64,000 nucleotides of DNA, taken from contig OX637288.1 in NCBI GenBank assembly GCA_951799445.1, forward strand, positions 33,521,288-33,585,287. Direction: 5' to 3'. The translations under genes were made by a program, and so were the position numbers. The notes under the pieces are model-generated. The model worked only from the letters and a program-made list of their open reading frames with translations, had not been told where the DNA came from and did not search any database. Below are positions 12,346 to 24,231 of the stretch, piece by piece; the stretch's first letter is position 1, and the number at the start of each line of letters is the position of its first letter. This stretch comes from Pseudisothecium myosuroides (taxonomy: Eukaryota; Streptophyta; Bryopsida; Hypnales; Lembophyllaceae).

Positions 12346-15300
12346 ATTCTGCAAGATTTTCCATTCTAAAGGTGGAAATCAAGGTGGCAATTCCTGCAGC
12401 TGGGAAATTGTGGTTGCAACACGTTAAACGGTATTGCCATTGACTATGCTAACACTCACTTCCAATCCAACGAGGCAAGTATCTTTGCTCTCAAAGGAAC
12501 AATCAAAGGTTCCTATGCTTTGATACACGAAGGTGCTTACATTCTCCTGTCCGAACACTTCTTCCAAATCAATATTCTTTCAGCATTCAATTACATTCAT
12601 TTACATTTGTAGTCATGGAGATTATGATGATGAAACATTCGTGCGTTCTATTGCTTTTCTTCGCTACTCTTTTGATTCGATTCTTTGCGCTTTCAAGACT
12701 CACTCGGTTGTAGCTCAACCTTTGGCCAAGACTTCCAACTCCAAAGTTGAGGAGGTAAAAAAACATGTCCTACAATATTGTATATTTACGCTCCACAATT
12801 GTCTCACATGTTTCAGTGTCAATCCAATTGCATTTGAAAGTGTGTTAACTAGTCCTTATCAGCCCTAGAATAACAATCTTTTACTGTACTAAACAGGGTC
12901 TAACGTGCAACCATATTGTTTCATACAATTCTTTGCCACTCTAATTTCATTAGAAAGTGTTAGTCCTTACTTGTCACACAATATAGCAACCTCGCACTGT
13001 ACTTAACAAGGTCTTAGGTTCAACAATTATTGTTTCATTCGTTTCAATGTTAATTCAATCCTGTGAAAGTGTTAACTAGTCTTAATTTTGTTTCTAATTC
13101 AATCTTTTTTGTATATGAATAGCAATCTCATAACAAGTTTAACATAGGGGAGTATTTTGCCACATCGTAGGCAGTGAATGATGGGAGTGGGTTGCACAAA
13201 GATTATCGAGGTAGTAGTGTAGGAGACGATAAAGGAGAAGATGGCATTTAGGATTGACCGAGAAGGTAGAGGAGGGATGTAATCGCATTACCGCAGTTCA
13301 AAATCTCTCTGTTCTCTCAAGGTAGGGATACTTCGCATTTGAAATCTGTCAAGCTCTTGTTTCCCACCGCACTGCTCTAATGTATCTCTTTAAAAAAACG
13401 GTGGTGTTCACTTAAATTATTTCTCCGTTCTTGGGGTAGAAATGCTTTTTTGTTTGAAATTATGTTAAGGTTGCTTGGAGTTTGCCTTTCTAGTGCAATT
13501 CTTGGATTTGGAGCTCGACATGAAGATTAATATGTATTATCTAGATTGTGATGTTTTATAGGAAGAGTATGTTGTAGATAATTGGTGACAAAGTTAAATC
13601 ATTTTATAATTATATTAAAAAATATTTTGTGATTACAGTTTGAGTGTACAATTAATGTCATGACAAACCATTCAGTTAATACTGAGATGTATGTCTTGAC
13701 TAATTGTACATATGATTTTCAACTATTCGAGATTGAGGTAGTTCTGATATGGATAGTGATAGGGTGTATTTAATAGTATGCTCAAATATATACAGATTTT
13801 AGGATTGTGAGATTTTGCAAGAAGCTTGCAGTCTTGTACATTTGGAATTGACAATTGGTCAAAGCGTACTTCTAGAACTTCATACCAATCTACATTCAAT
13901 TTTCTACAATAAAATCTCACTTTTCATTCTATATGAGAAATTGTCATCTACTCCTTTGAACAAGTTTAAATACAATTCTGCGTTAACTCCTAAAAAAGTT
14001 TGTTAGAAAGATAAATATAAATGTAAATTTTTGAGGAAAAATAAAAGAGTGTGATAAACATTTAACCCTAGAGTGCTCCCATGTTCAGAAATTGGACAAC
14101 AAACAGAGTTGACTACTTCTTGAAGATGGAGACAAAGGAGATTTCATTCATCCATTTTGGGGGGATCTCGGACATGGGTTTGGAATGCAGTGGTGCTAAT
14201 GCCGATAGGAGTAGTGACAGCAAAAGGGAGAGAAAAATGGAAGCAATAAAACGTGTATAGTTTTAAGAATTTTTTTGATGTGCCTGTGAGTGTTTCTAAC
14301 TCCAGCCTTGAGTCAGAAAGTTACACACGGGCTCTAGCGGCTGGTTTGTTGGAGATTTACTCCTGATTGGGTGATTCCTAATTAAGTGTTCGCTTTCCAA
14401 GCAATGAACACTTTTTGTGACTAATAATCCTGTAAAAATTCACTAATTCTAAGAAAAACTATTGGTTAACTAGTTAAAAGGTTATGGTTAAGTAAAATGG
14501 AAAAAAGAAAGCAAAATCTAATCTAACTAAAATTGTTTCTAAGCATCCTTTTAGAATATAACTTTCCCTTTCCAGAATGGTAAAGAAAATTAGATTCCGA
14601 GATTCCTAGCAAAAGTTACCACGGTCAAAGTTCGGCCCTTTATTGGCTAAAATTTCATCCACTAATCTAAAATAGCAAATCAATTCTAAATAATTCTAAA
14701 TTTTAGGGTTAGGTTATTAGTTAATTGAAGTTCTGTTTTTTTAAGATTATTTGGAATTTTGACCTATTTGGATGTTTTTCATCCAAATTTAGCCTCAAAC
14801 TTCATCCAAACTTTTACCCTTCAAAAATAAAGTATTTTTAGAAGTAAAAGGGAATTTTGAAATCTTTATAGATTCCTTGTTTGATTCCACCTTAAAATAT
14901 TCCTTAAAGATTCTTTTGGATGAAAACCTTAAACTTTCATCCAATTGTATGGTTAGGTTTAATTGTTAGTAACTTCTTTATTTTGTGGTTATTTCTTAAG
15001 TGTGAGTTGGTTTTGGAGAACTCTAAAAACTACTTATTAGGTTCTAAATGCTAACTTAAATTCTAAAATTCTAATCTAAAAACTAACTTCTAAAAGTAAC
15101 GATTCTACCTTCAATTTAAAGGAAAAAACAAAGCAAAAGAAAAGAGAGAAATTAACATACTTCTGTGTCCATCGACGCCATGGTTCCGTCATCGCACATG
15201 ACCAGCATAATAGATTCAAAGTATCCGTCGTCCTCCATCATGTGTGCTCCGTCTATTTGATGCAATTTTGGTGTTAGAATGTTTGGAAAAACCTTCCTTT

Positions 15301-18300
15301 CTACATTCTTTTGAGTTAAATTCCCACAGAAGTGGTTAATTTGAAGTATTTAACTTAATTCCTTGAGTTTAGGATTTTACGTTAAATTTCTAATGGTTTT
15401 TAGTTGGTTTCTAAACAATTCTTTGAAATAAAATAAACTTCGAGGCCCTATTGCCAAATACCTTGAAGGTTTATTTTATTTTAGAATTAAATTAAAAGAT
15501 TAATATCTTCCAATTTAATAATATTCCAATGAATATTTGTTATTCATTAGTTTATTAAGTTTTGTTGGATTAGTTTAATATTTTTGTTGACTTTTTGTCT
15601 TTTTCTATTTGGCTTATTAGGCCTAATAAAACAAAACCTAAATCAACATTCACCCTACTAATTCCTTCCAAAAATCCTAATTGATAGAAAAAACCAAATT
15701 CTTCAATAGTAAAAGGAATAAAACCAAGAACTATTCTAAATGAATAGTGAATGAATAGTAAAGAAAGAATTAAAAAAACAATTTGTCCCGAAATGAATAG
15801 TAAATGAATAGTAACGGAATAAAAACCAAAACAAATCCAAAATGAATAGTAAATGAATAGGAAAAGTACAACAATACAAAAACAAAACCCACGTGAATAG
15901 TTAGATTCGTTAGAAATATTAATTTTCTATTCCTAATTCCTTCTCAAGCCGCCACTTCGTCTCCTTCTTCCTTAAGTATGTTTCGATTCTTGTTTTGATT
16001 GTTATTTTGTGTTTTGAGTTGCTAGTATCAACGTTGACAGAGTTCGTTAGCACGTGTGAGCACCAAGTTTTTTGCTAAGAAATCAAAATTTGGGTTGTGG
16101 CCACAACTGCCAACCCTGGACTTTTGAGTTTAGATCTTAATATTCAGAAATGGGTAGTTATTTTCTTAACTGGACTGTTAGTTTAGACTTTGAAGAGCCT
16201 CACTAAGCCTGTGAACTGACTGGGAGCCTTACTGAGCCGTGAACTGATTGGAAGCCTTACTGAGCCGTGAATTGATTGGGAGCCTCCACCAAGCCCCCGT
16301 CCGCTTCCCCTTCAACTGCCACGTGGTGAGCTCGGGTTCATCGATACCCCTTGCGGTTCCCGCCTTGTTCCCCTCCTACTGCTCCCGACCTTGCTGCTTC
16401 CGACCTTGCTGTCCTGACCTCGCTGTCCCGACCTCGCTGGTCTGATCCCAATTTCTAGTCCTAATTTTGATCTAACTTTCTGGTCCTAAAGTCTGGTCCT
16501 AAACAAAAGACTAAATTAGTTTTAAGTAAACTAAATAATAAAAAGATTCAACTAAACTAACTAGATGTTTTGGGATTTTGGGTATAATCTAAGCAAAATA
16601 AAACTAAGCTAAAGTTTTTTTGGGGTTTTGGGGATAACTAAGCAAAACAAACTAAACTAAATGATAATTTTTGGGTTTTGGAGATAACTAAGCAAAATTA
16701 ACTAAACTAAAACAAAACTAACTATCAATGGGCATCCATGACGTGGCAATAGAAGCAAAAAGCAAACGAGCAATTTCTGGCGGAATAAAAAAGGAGCCAC
16801 TAGGTGTGGTTTCGTGGCTTAAATAGCCACCACCGTGGGTTTTTTTTTTCCCAAATTTCCCCTTTAAATTGTTCAAGGTAAATTTTGTGTTGAGGTGAAA
16901 GCTTCGCCGTGCGGGAGCAACCCCAAGCTAAACTCGTGAAATATGGTTCCAAGTGGCTGCAGGAATGTCTTAACCCTTAAAGGAGGTATACATGAAAGTA
17001 TTTAAACTGAACATTAAGGACTAAAAGAATTCCCAAGGTCTCCAATAGTTTTAATTCCTAAATGAGGTACACATGAAAGTGTTTAAACCAAAAATTAAGA
17101 ATTAAGTCAAACCAAACTTTGTTATACAACGAAGTTTGGCCGGTATTTTGAGTGTTAGAATCTTTTGGCGAAGACTAGCTTTACCGCCTTAAGAATTCTG
17201 ACTCAAGTGCTATTTCAAACATAAAATTAGTATGCAAACAAAAGTATCAAAGTGTTGGGAGATGAAACCTCCCAAAAGTGTGGTTTTAGTGTGGTTTTGA
17301 TGGTTGACAAGGGAACCCCGAGTCCTCTAACCAAATCCTCCACTAAAAGAAAGCAAAGAAAGCAAAATGAGCAAAAGATGACCAAAATTTGGTCTAACTA
17401 AATACTTCCGACAAAGCCGGTAAGCAAAGTGAACAAAGGAGAGTCTCTACACTCCGACAGAATGTCGGTAGGCAGATAATGGGGTATGACAAACTTCAGA
17501 GGGGGGCCTTATATACTCGCTAGAAGGCCCCACCACCTTAGTTTACCATGAAATATTTAGTGTTTTACTCAAAAATTATCCTAAGCTAAAGTCTAAACTA
17601 CCCTAAGATATTTGCTAAATAATCTTTGTTTAATTCTTAGTATTTTCTAGAACAAGCCTTAATTAGCAAGGAAATCTTGTCCAAATAAAATCTAAGATTT
17701 TTCCCAAAGATATTTAGGAAATTAACTATTTTGACTTTGAGATATTTCGTGAATAACCCTAGGATATTTCCAAATATTCTTAGTTTAATCTAAATTGGCT
17801 TTTAAAGGAAAAATTTGAAATCTTAACTAAATCCAATCTTCAATTTCCACCAAGATATTTTGTAATTTAACCTTGAATTATTGTTAATTACTCTAAAAAA
17901 GTCAAACTTACGGCTGAACTCTTCCTATCTTCTTGAGAACAACTCCAAATTGAAAACCAATTGCGCCATCGCGTTCAGAAGACCCCAATTATTCTTGGGA
18001 ATCCTCTACCCCCCCCTCTTCTAGGCTGTAAATACTCGTAAAAACCACTAACGATAACTTCAAAGAAAAGTCAAAATCCCAACTAATGGAATTTGAATTT
18101 CCCGAAAAAATTGACTAGATAGGGTTGCTTGGAAGGTTCATGAGAGTAAGAAAGCATTCCTTTTTTGCGACATTCGGACAGCACTAGCTCCTAGTTCGCT
18201 GGTCAACCCGCTGTCATGTTGTAAATTCTTGTTAATTTCGATGTCGTTGCCGATTCTGGTACTTCTGACTATCACAAAGTCTTCAAACTTGACTGGTCGC

Positions 18301-19320
18301 TTATTTAATACATAAAACTCTAATCTAATTTTTGGTGAGATTTTACCACACTCTGGATAATTTCCATGAAAATACCATCAGTTTCAATGGCGGTTGACTT
18401 CCCATGGAGTCATCATGGAGTTTTGTAAAATCCTGAAATTTTTTGACAATCTTTTAGGAAGTGTCCAAAAGCCAAGGGCAAAACCAAACCTCCAATAAGG
18501 ATGTTAAATTTAGCAATTCCTTAATAATTTCCGCCTTAGGGGGAAATTAATCTGGTACCAGGGTTTGTCGTGGATGATTAGTTCCGTTGTTGATCTCTTA
18601 GCATGCTTTTACCTTAAAAACACCTTTCTGTAAGCTCTAATCACCTCGCCCTTCTTCTACTTTGCATTCTGGTTCGTATTCTTCAACATTTGCAGGTCTT
18701 CATATAACTAGTCAAAATTCCACATGAATTGGATCTAGACACTTCTAAACCTGAACATAGACTCTTATGATTCAGCCAGGCTGGCACATGTACTCAAATG
18801 TCAAGTTTTACATGGACAAGACACTAGAACTGGTTAATTCTCACATCCGCGCATCTCTCTAAAACGTTAATATGAACTTTAAGACACTAAACTAAGACCT
18901 AAACATAGAAAAGCAGAGTATTTTGTGCTTTCCATGATTTTAGGAAGACTCCTCTCTAATCTGGTAGGAACTTCTAGTAAACTCCTCTCAACTACTAGTT
19001 CATGCTATTTTGCATGAATTAGCACTAAAAACTAACAATAAATTGCGACAAATAAACCCAGAGCTCTAAGTGCTAACTTGAGGGCTCACAATGCCCTAGC
19101 TGAAGAGAATGTTGCGGTGACCTCAATTGGGTAAAAAATTAAAATGGAGCAAAGGGCGAGGGCCTTCCATTTGTACCTTTGGTGTTAATTTTAAAAATTG
19201 AGGCTTTTGATTACAAAATTTGTACAAGTAAGCATACAACATTTTATAGGAGGCCTTGAACAATAAAGAGAAGCCACATTACAGTGCCACTTGTCTGAGA
19301 GACACATATTCAAGTAGTTT
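12346..19320. other. Long region without a recognised gene
   Basis: No conserved protein, RNA gene or complete element could be supported. Composition varies. 14.4-15.2 kb and 15.6-15.9 kb are rich in short direct repeats (AATGAATAGTAAATGAATAG). 16.2-16.45 kb is GC-richer, with repeated GAGCCGTGAATTGATTGGGAGCC-like phrases and a TTGCTGTCCTGACCTCGCTG-like repetition. 16.5-16.7 kb repeats TTTTGGGGATAACTAAGC. 17.2-17.55 kb could be part of a decayed retroelement end, but no primer-binding site or paired LTR was found. Confidence 0.45.
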
Positions 19321-21617
19321 TTTTGGTCGTAGCCATTAGCTTGTGTCAATGCAGTCACGAATATCAACTATTTTTTATTTGCTTCGGGCATCTGCAGGAT
19401 CGGGTCTGGTTAGTGAAAAATAAATGCTCATTTCTGTCATCCAAAAGGCTTGCAAATTGCAAGCTCCATCGTAATATATATCTTCAAACACCATCAATGC
19501 AATATGCATAGTCCCATTCTTCCCCTCCTCCTCTTTTCACACAATTTTTCTCAGATTTTTCCGATCAAGCACTTGGCCGTTTTGACATGATTTGTACAAA
19601 ATTCATCACCTGCTCGACAAGGTCAACGTTTTAATTTTCCTGCTCAAACCTAATTGTCTACATGGGAACTAAAGTTTTCCTCATTTTCACTTCACTTTCC
19701 AAGAATATGCATTGTAATATTTCAGATCCTAAGGTTACTTGGTGCCTCCTACAAAACAGTTTGGAATCATTCTTCTCCGAAATGTATGCACTTTTGAGAT
19801 GACTAGCCACTTCTCTAATGAGTCTGGTCGTTCCAGGGTTAAATCTTCACGCTTACTAATTTTTATTTATTTTTCCATTAGGAGTAATGATTAAAAAGAA
19901 ATGATAAAGTTTGACATCTTTAAAAATTTACATGTTTGTAAATTTCTCAATTTCTTTGGACATGATCGATCTCATGATTAAAGAAGGAAGAATTACTGTA
20001 AACAATGGTGAATCAAGTAATTGTGAAGTCAATTCTAAAATTGAATAAGCTCCATGTGTGATGATGGTTGCACCAAGGCGTAATGTTGATGGTCTTGGAT
20101 GTAACTGGTAAGTGGCTCTTTGATAATCAATGCATCTTGTATACGTATTTGTAGACATTTGTCTGTTCCCTTACCTAAAGGCAAATTTTATTATCCTACA
20201 GTTGTTGTTACATGGAGCCTAAACAATTATATGGTTGTTACCATTGCAATTACTTATGATGGCAACAAGAGGGTTGCTCCTGTGGCATTTGCAAAATAAT
20301 GCATGTAATTCTTCAATGGTTGCTAATACATGTATTTCAATCATCTCTTTACCAATGAATAGTATATTCTCTTTCAGAACATCATGCATAGATGGCAGCC
20401 ATTGCTGAAATAAAATATCTACATTGCTTCTCCATTAAGCAGTGGTTATGAGCATCTATTGAGGTGAAACATGGTCGTGACTGAGGAAACTGGTTGCATA
20501 TGTTTGCAACTCAAAATGGAGGTCGAAGTGATGAAGCTATTCTGTAACACCATACTTGGTATAAAGTATTATTACCTCAAGAACCAATTCAAAATGCTCG
20601 TTGGAATGCTCCAGAGTTCTCTCTTATTGTGTATCTTAGTAGCTACAATTTAAGGACTCTGCCTAGCCTTTCCTTAAGTGTAAAGTCTCTACTATAGTAG
20701 ATTGTATCTGAAGCTTTTGTCGGTTGACAAAGAGATGACACTAATCTATGGTCAATAGTTTTGCCAAAATCTGTGATACACACCTACACGGCAATGCTCT
20801 CAAAACTTGAATAAGTATAGATTTATAATATAACAAAATTGACTATCTATTGTCAAAGAATCAATTCTACAACATCTACTGTTGAAACTTTGAACCTTTG
20901 TAGCTTTACTTAGAATATTTAAATAAAAAGTCAAGTTAGTAGAATTAATTGTAAAATTCGTCATGTATTTATAAACAAGTGTCAGAGGAAGATTTAACTA
21001 AGAATAGTACAAAAAAATATGAGACCAAATTCCATCATACCTCAGTTTTGGTTTAGGATCCAAAGAATTTTGTCCCATATTTTTTCCAAAGTTTGACTCC
21101 TGGCCTCGCATTGCACTCACTTTACAATTAACTCTCGTATCTCCTTTCATTTTCCAACAAGAATTTATAATAGTCTTATTGATGTAATAATAGTAATCTA
21201 TGTTCAATAAAAAAGATAGTGATTTGAATTGTTATTTTGTTAAGAAAAATTCAAGACTCCAAATTCTTGAATGTCATATGCATTATTTAGGTTTAATATG
21301 ATAAAATAAAATTTTCTACATTCATTATAGGTACTTGAGAAAGTTAGAAAACTTAAAAAGGTTATTGAATATGATGCGAGATATGATACAAAGTTTTTTT
21401 CAATCTTGAACATTCAATTCTATTTCTTCTATTTTATCTTGTATTTTATTAGTTGATATATATTTAACAAAATTATCATTATTTCTTACCTTCTTATAAT
21501 TGGCAACCCAAAAGTGACGTAAGCCTCCAAATTGTATTCTACAAATTCAAAAATATATATAAATATAAATATAAATGAATATAAATTAGTATGCAATGTT
21601 GAGAAAATAGGATAGAC
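19321..21617. other. Intergenic DNA with one dispersed repeat copy
   Basis: No gene was recognised. 20105-20230 matches the repeat at 11238-11360. The remaining sequence is AT-rich with no paired ends. Confidence 0.45.
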
Positions 21618-21620
21618 AAC

Positions 21621-21752
21621 TACTAGTAGAAAAACATGTCCTAAATGATAGTCTACAATGACTAAAAAGTGTCCACAATGATTCATTTACAATCATTGTG
21701 GACAATTTCTAGTCATTTAGGATATTCATTTATAGCATGTTTTCTACTAGTG
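21621..21752. mobile_element. Short CACTA-type MITE, 132 bp
   Basis: The left end reads TACTAGTAGAAAAACATG and the right end reads CATGTTTTCTACTAGTG, an inverted pair apart from a first-base change and one extra A. AAC flanks both ends (21618-21620 and 21753-21755), a 3-bp target duplication. Internally CCACAATGATT and AATCATTGTGG form a second inverted pair, so the whole MITE can fold back. Confidence 0.82.
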
Positions 21753-21887
21753 AACCAAAAGGCCTTAAATTCAAGGTAAAAGTATCTCAAAACCATCTCT
21801 ATCCCAAACAAATTTTGGGGTCTTTAGTGAATTATTACTAATGCAAGATTAGATAGTTTTTATGATATGCCTTCAACTTTACACATG

Positions 21888-23740
21888 GTGCACCACCCAT
21901 ACCTTAAGTTAGGTTGTTTATTTTGTTTTGTTTGTTACGGTGAGTTCTCCAAGCCTTAGCTTCCCTTGATTGCATTCTTTGTACCGTCGGAAAGTCCTCA
22001 ATGAAGATGGGTGCATGGGCTTTGTTTCTTGGCATTCCAACTCACTGCAAAAAAAATATAAAATTTTGAAGTGTTTATAAATTAAAAAATTAGGAAATTA
22101 TTTTAATTTTAATTTTAAATGTGGCAACGCCATAGGCACACTAGTAGATGTAAGAACATCAATTACACTAGATTGGCAATATATTAATACTTTGGCACTT
22201 TTCAGAAGGTAAGGCTTCAAACGTAAATCTTTACATGTTCTTGTTTTAAGATCTTTATATTGAGTATATTTGCATATGTCACAAGTTTGAGGCCAATATT
22301 ACGCCAATTTCATAAAATAGATGACCAAATTGGTAGAATCTTTATATTGAATGGTTTAAGAACTTTCTGAAGACGATTCAAAGATACACCTATGTATATA
22401 CCTAGTGTGCTCTGTGCCATTGCCAAAGTCAAAAAGTAATTTTCTAATTTTTTAATTCAATAAGGACTTTGAAATTCAATAATTTTCATACCGCAGGTCC
22501 AAATGCCACGAAATAAAGCCTTTACATCCCTTCTAACAAAGAGCTTTTTAATGATACCAAGAGTGTGACCAATTGACGCATTGTTCAAAAGATACATAAT
22601 TTAGCATAATTTAGTGATATTTAAGATCCAAAAATAACTCAAAAATCTATAACTTTCACATCACATGTCCAAACACCACGAAAGAACGCCCATGCACCTC
22701 TCCTTGTTGAGGACTTTCCATTGGTACCAAGCATGCCACCAAGGGACCACAATCTAGGAGATCTCAACGTAACAAACAAACAAAACAAACAGCCAAACTT
22801 AAGGTATGGACTAGTGTGCCTTGTATCATTGCCGTAGCCATAACAAAAGTGAAAGTCATTTTTAAAACCAAAAATAACTCAAAATCAATCATTTTCCCAT
22901 CGTATGTTCAAATGCCACGAAACAAAGCCCGTGCACCCCTCCTCGCCAAGGGCTTTCCAACAATACCAAGCACTTGACAAATTGACACACTATTCAAAAG
23001 ATAGATAATTTAGCATAATTTAGTAATTTTTAAGATCCAAAAATAACTCAAAAATCTATAACTTTTTCACTGTAAGTCAGAAGGCCACAAAACAAAGCCC
23101 ATGCACCCCTCCTTGTCGAGGGCTTTTTGATACCAAACACACAACCGGGGGACGCACGGTCCGGGAGATTTCAACATAACAAACAAACAAAACAAAACAA
23201 ACATCCAAACTTAAGGTACAAATGACACTTCAAATTTTCTTCAAACCTTATTTTTACAAACTCACATAAATTACCAAAAAATCCTAAAAATTAAATTTGT
23301 TTTTTTATGATTTCCATGTATTAAAAAATAAATAAAAATCCATACCTTAAGTTTGTTTGTTTGCCACATTGAGATCTCCCAACCGTGCGTTCCCCAGTAG
23401 CATTCTTGGTACGTCAGAAAACCCTCGGTGAGGAAGTTTGCACAGGCTTTGTTTCGTGGCATTTGGACCTACGTTGTGAAAGTTATAGATTTTTCAGTTA
23501 TTTTTTGTTCTTAAAAATTACTAAATTATGCTAAATTATGTATCTTTTGAATCATGTGTCAATTTGTCACGTTCTTGGTACTGTTGGAAAGCCCTCAGCG
23601 AGGAGGGGTGCACGGGCTTTATTTCATGACATTTGCACCTCCAATTGGAAAGTTATAACAAAATTTAGTTATTTTGATTTTAAAAATGGCTTTCACTTTT
23701 GTTTTGGCTGTGGCAACAGCACAGGGCACACTGGTACCCT
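21888..23740. repeat. Compound fold-back repeat with CACTAGTGTGCC ends
   Basis: Four arms of one repeat of up to about 400 bp. Inverted arm 21888-22146 runs from CCATACCTTAAG to GGCACACTAGTAG. Direct arm about 22405-22808 runs from CTAGTGTGCTCTGTGCCATT to AAACTTAAGGTATGG. Direct arm about 22809-23217 starts ACTAGTGTGCCTTGTATCAT. Inverted arm 23341-23740 ends GGCACACTGGTACC. Each arm has a block like CCACGAAACAAAGCCC, then GTGCACCCCTCCTCG, then a 20-30 bp AT-rich block. The TIR-like (C)ACTAGTGTGCC suggests a large non-autonomous CACTA-type family, but exact ends and target duplications are not resolved. Confidence 0.65.
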
Positions 23741-24099
23741 CTAATTGTAATTTGATTCTATGCAAATTAGCTTAAATAAATGAACAGTGTAAGATATTTC
23801 ACCATTGAAAAGTGCAACCAAGGGATGAGACCGAGACCGTCATGGCTGCGATGGTGCGGATGAGGGTGACACGCCCCCACGGTATCTTCATTCTTTGTCT
23901 TGTTCCCTTAAACCCTTAAACCCCTTGCTCTCCCAGGCCGTCACCCTCCTCGGTTGCAGCTCCCCGCTTCTCATGCAGCTCCTCGTCAAAGCTGCATGCG
24001 CAGGCACTTAAGATAAAACTTACAGTAGTAGTACAGCATTACAATTGCCCCTTGGACATGTCGCTTCCTCGTCCATTCCGCCATTCACGATAGCAGAGT

Positions 24100-24231
24100 T
24101 CAAACAAGGTTTTGAACAGGTGTGGAGAGGTTTGCAGAAGTTTGCAGAAGTTTTGAGAAGTTTTGAGAGGTGTGGAGTAATCTAGTTTGAAGAAATTTGG
24201 AGAGGATTGGAGAAGTTTGGAGGTGCGACAT
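24100..24231 (+). other. Presumed carA 5' leader with short direct repeats
   Basis: Repeated GTTTGCAGAA, GTTTTGAGAA and GTGTGGAG phrases immediately upstream of the carA start codon. It is probably untranslated leader or promoter-proximal sequence. No TATA box is asserted. Confidence 0.4.

Noticed and set aside
14400..18000. Possible LTR retrotransposon
   Set aside because: No paired long terminal repeats, primer-binding site or reverse-transcriptase motifs were seen.
22750..23410. GGAGATCTCAAC and GAGATCTCCCAACC phrases as extra palindrome copies outside the element
   Set aside because: They belong to the conserved arms of the fold-back repeat and do not match the 16-bp palindrome beyond the AGATCT centre.
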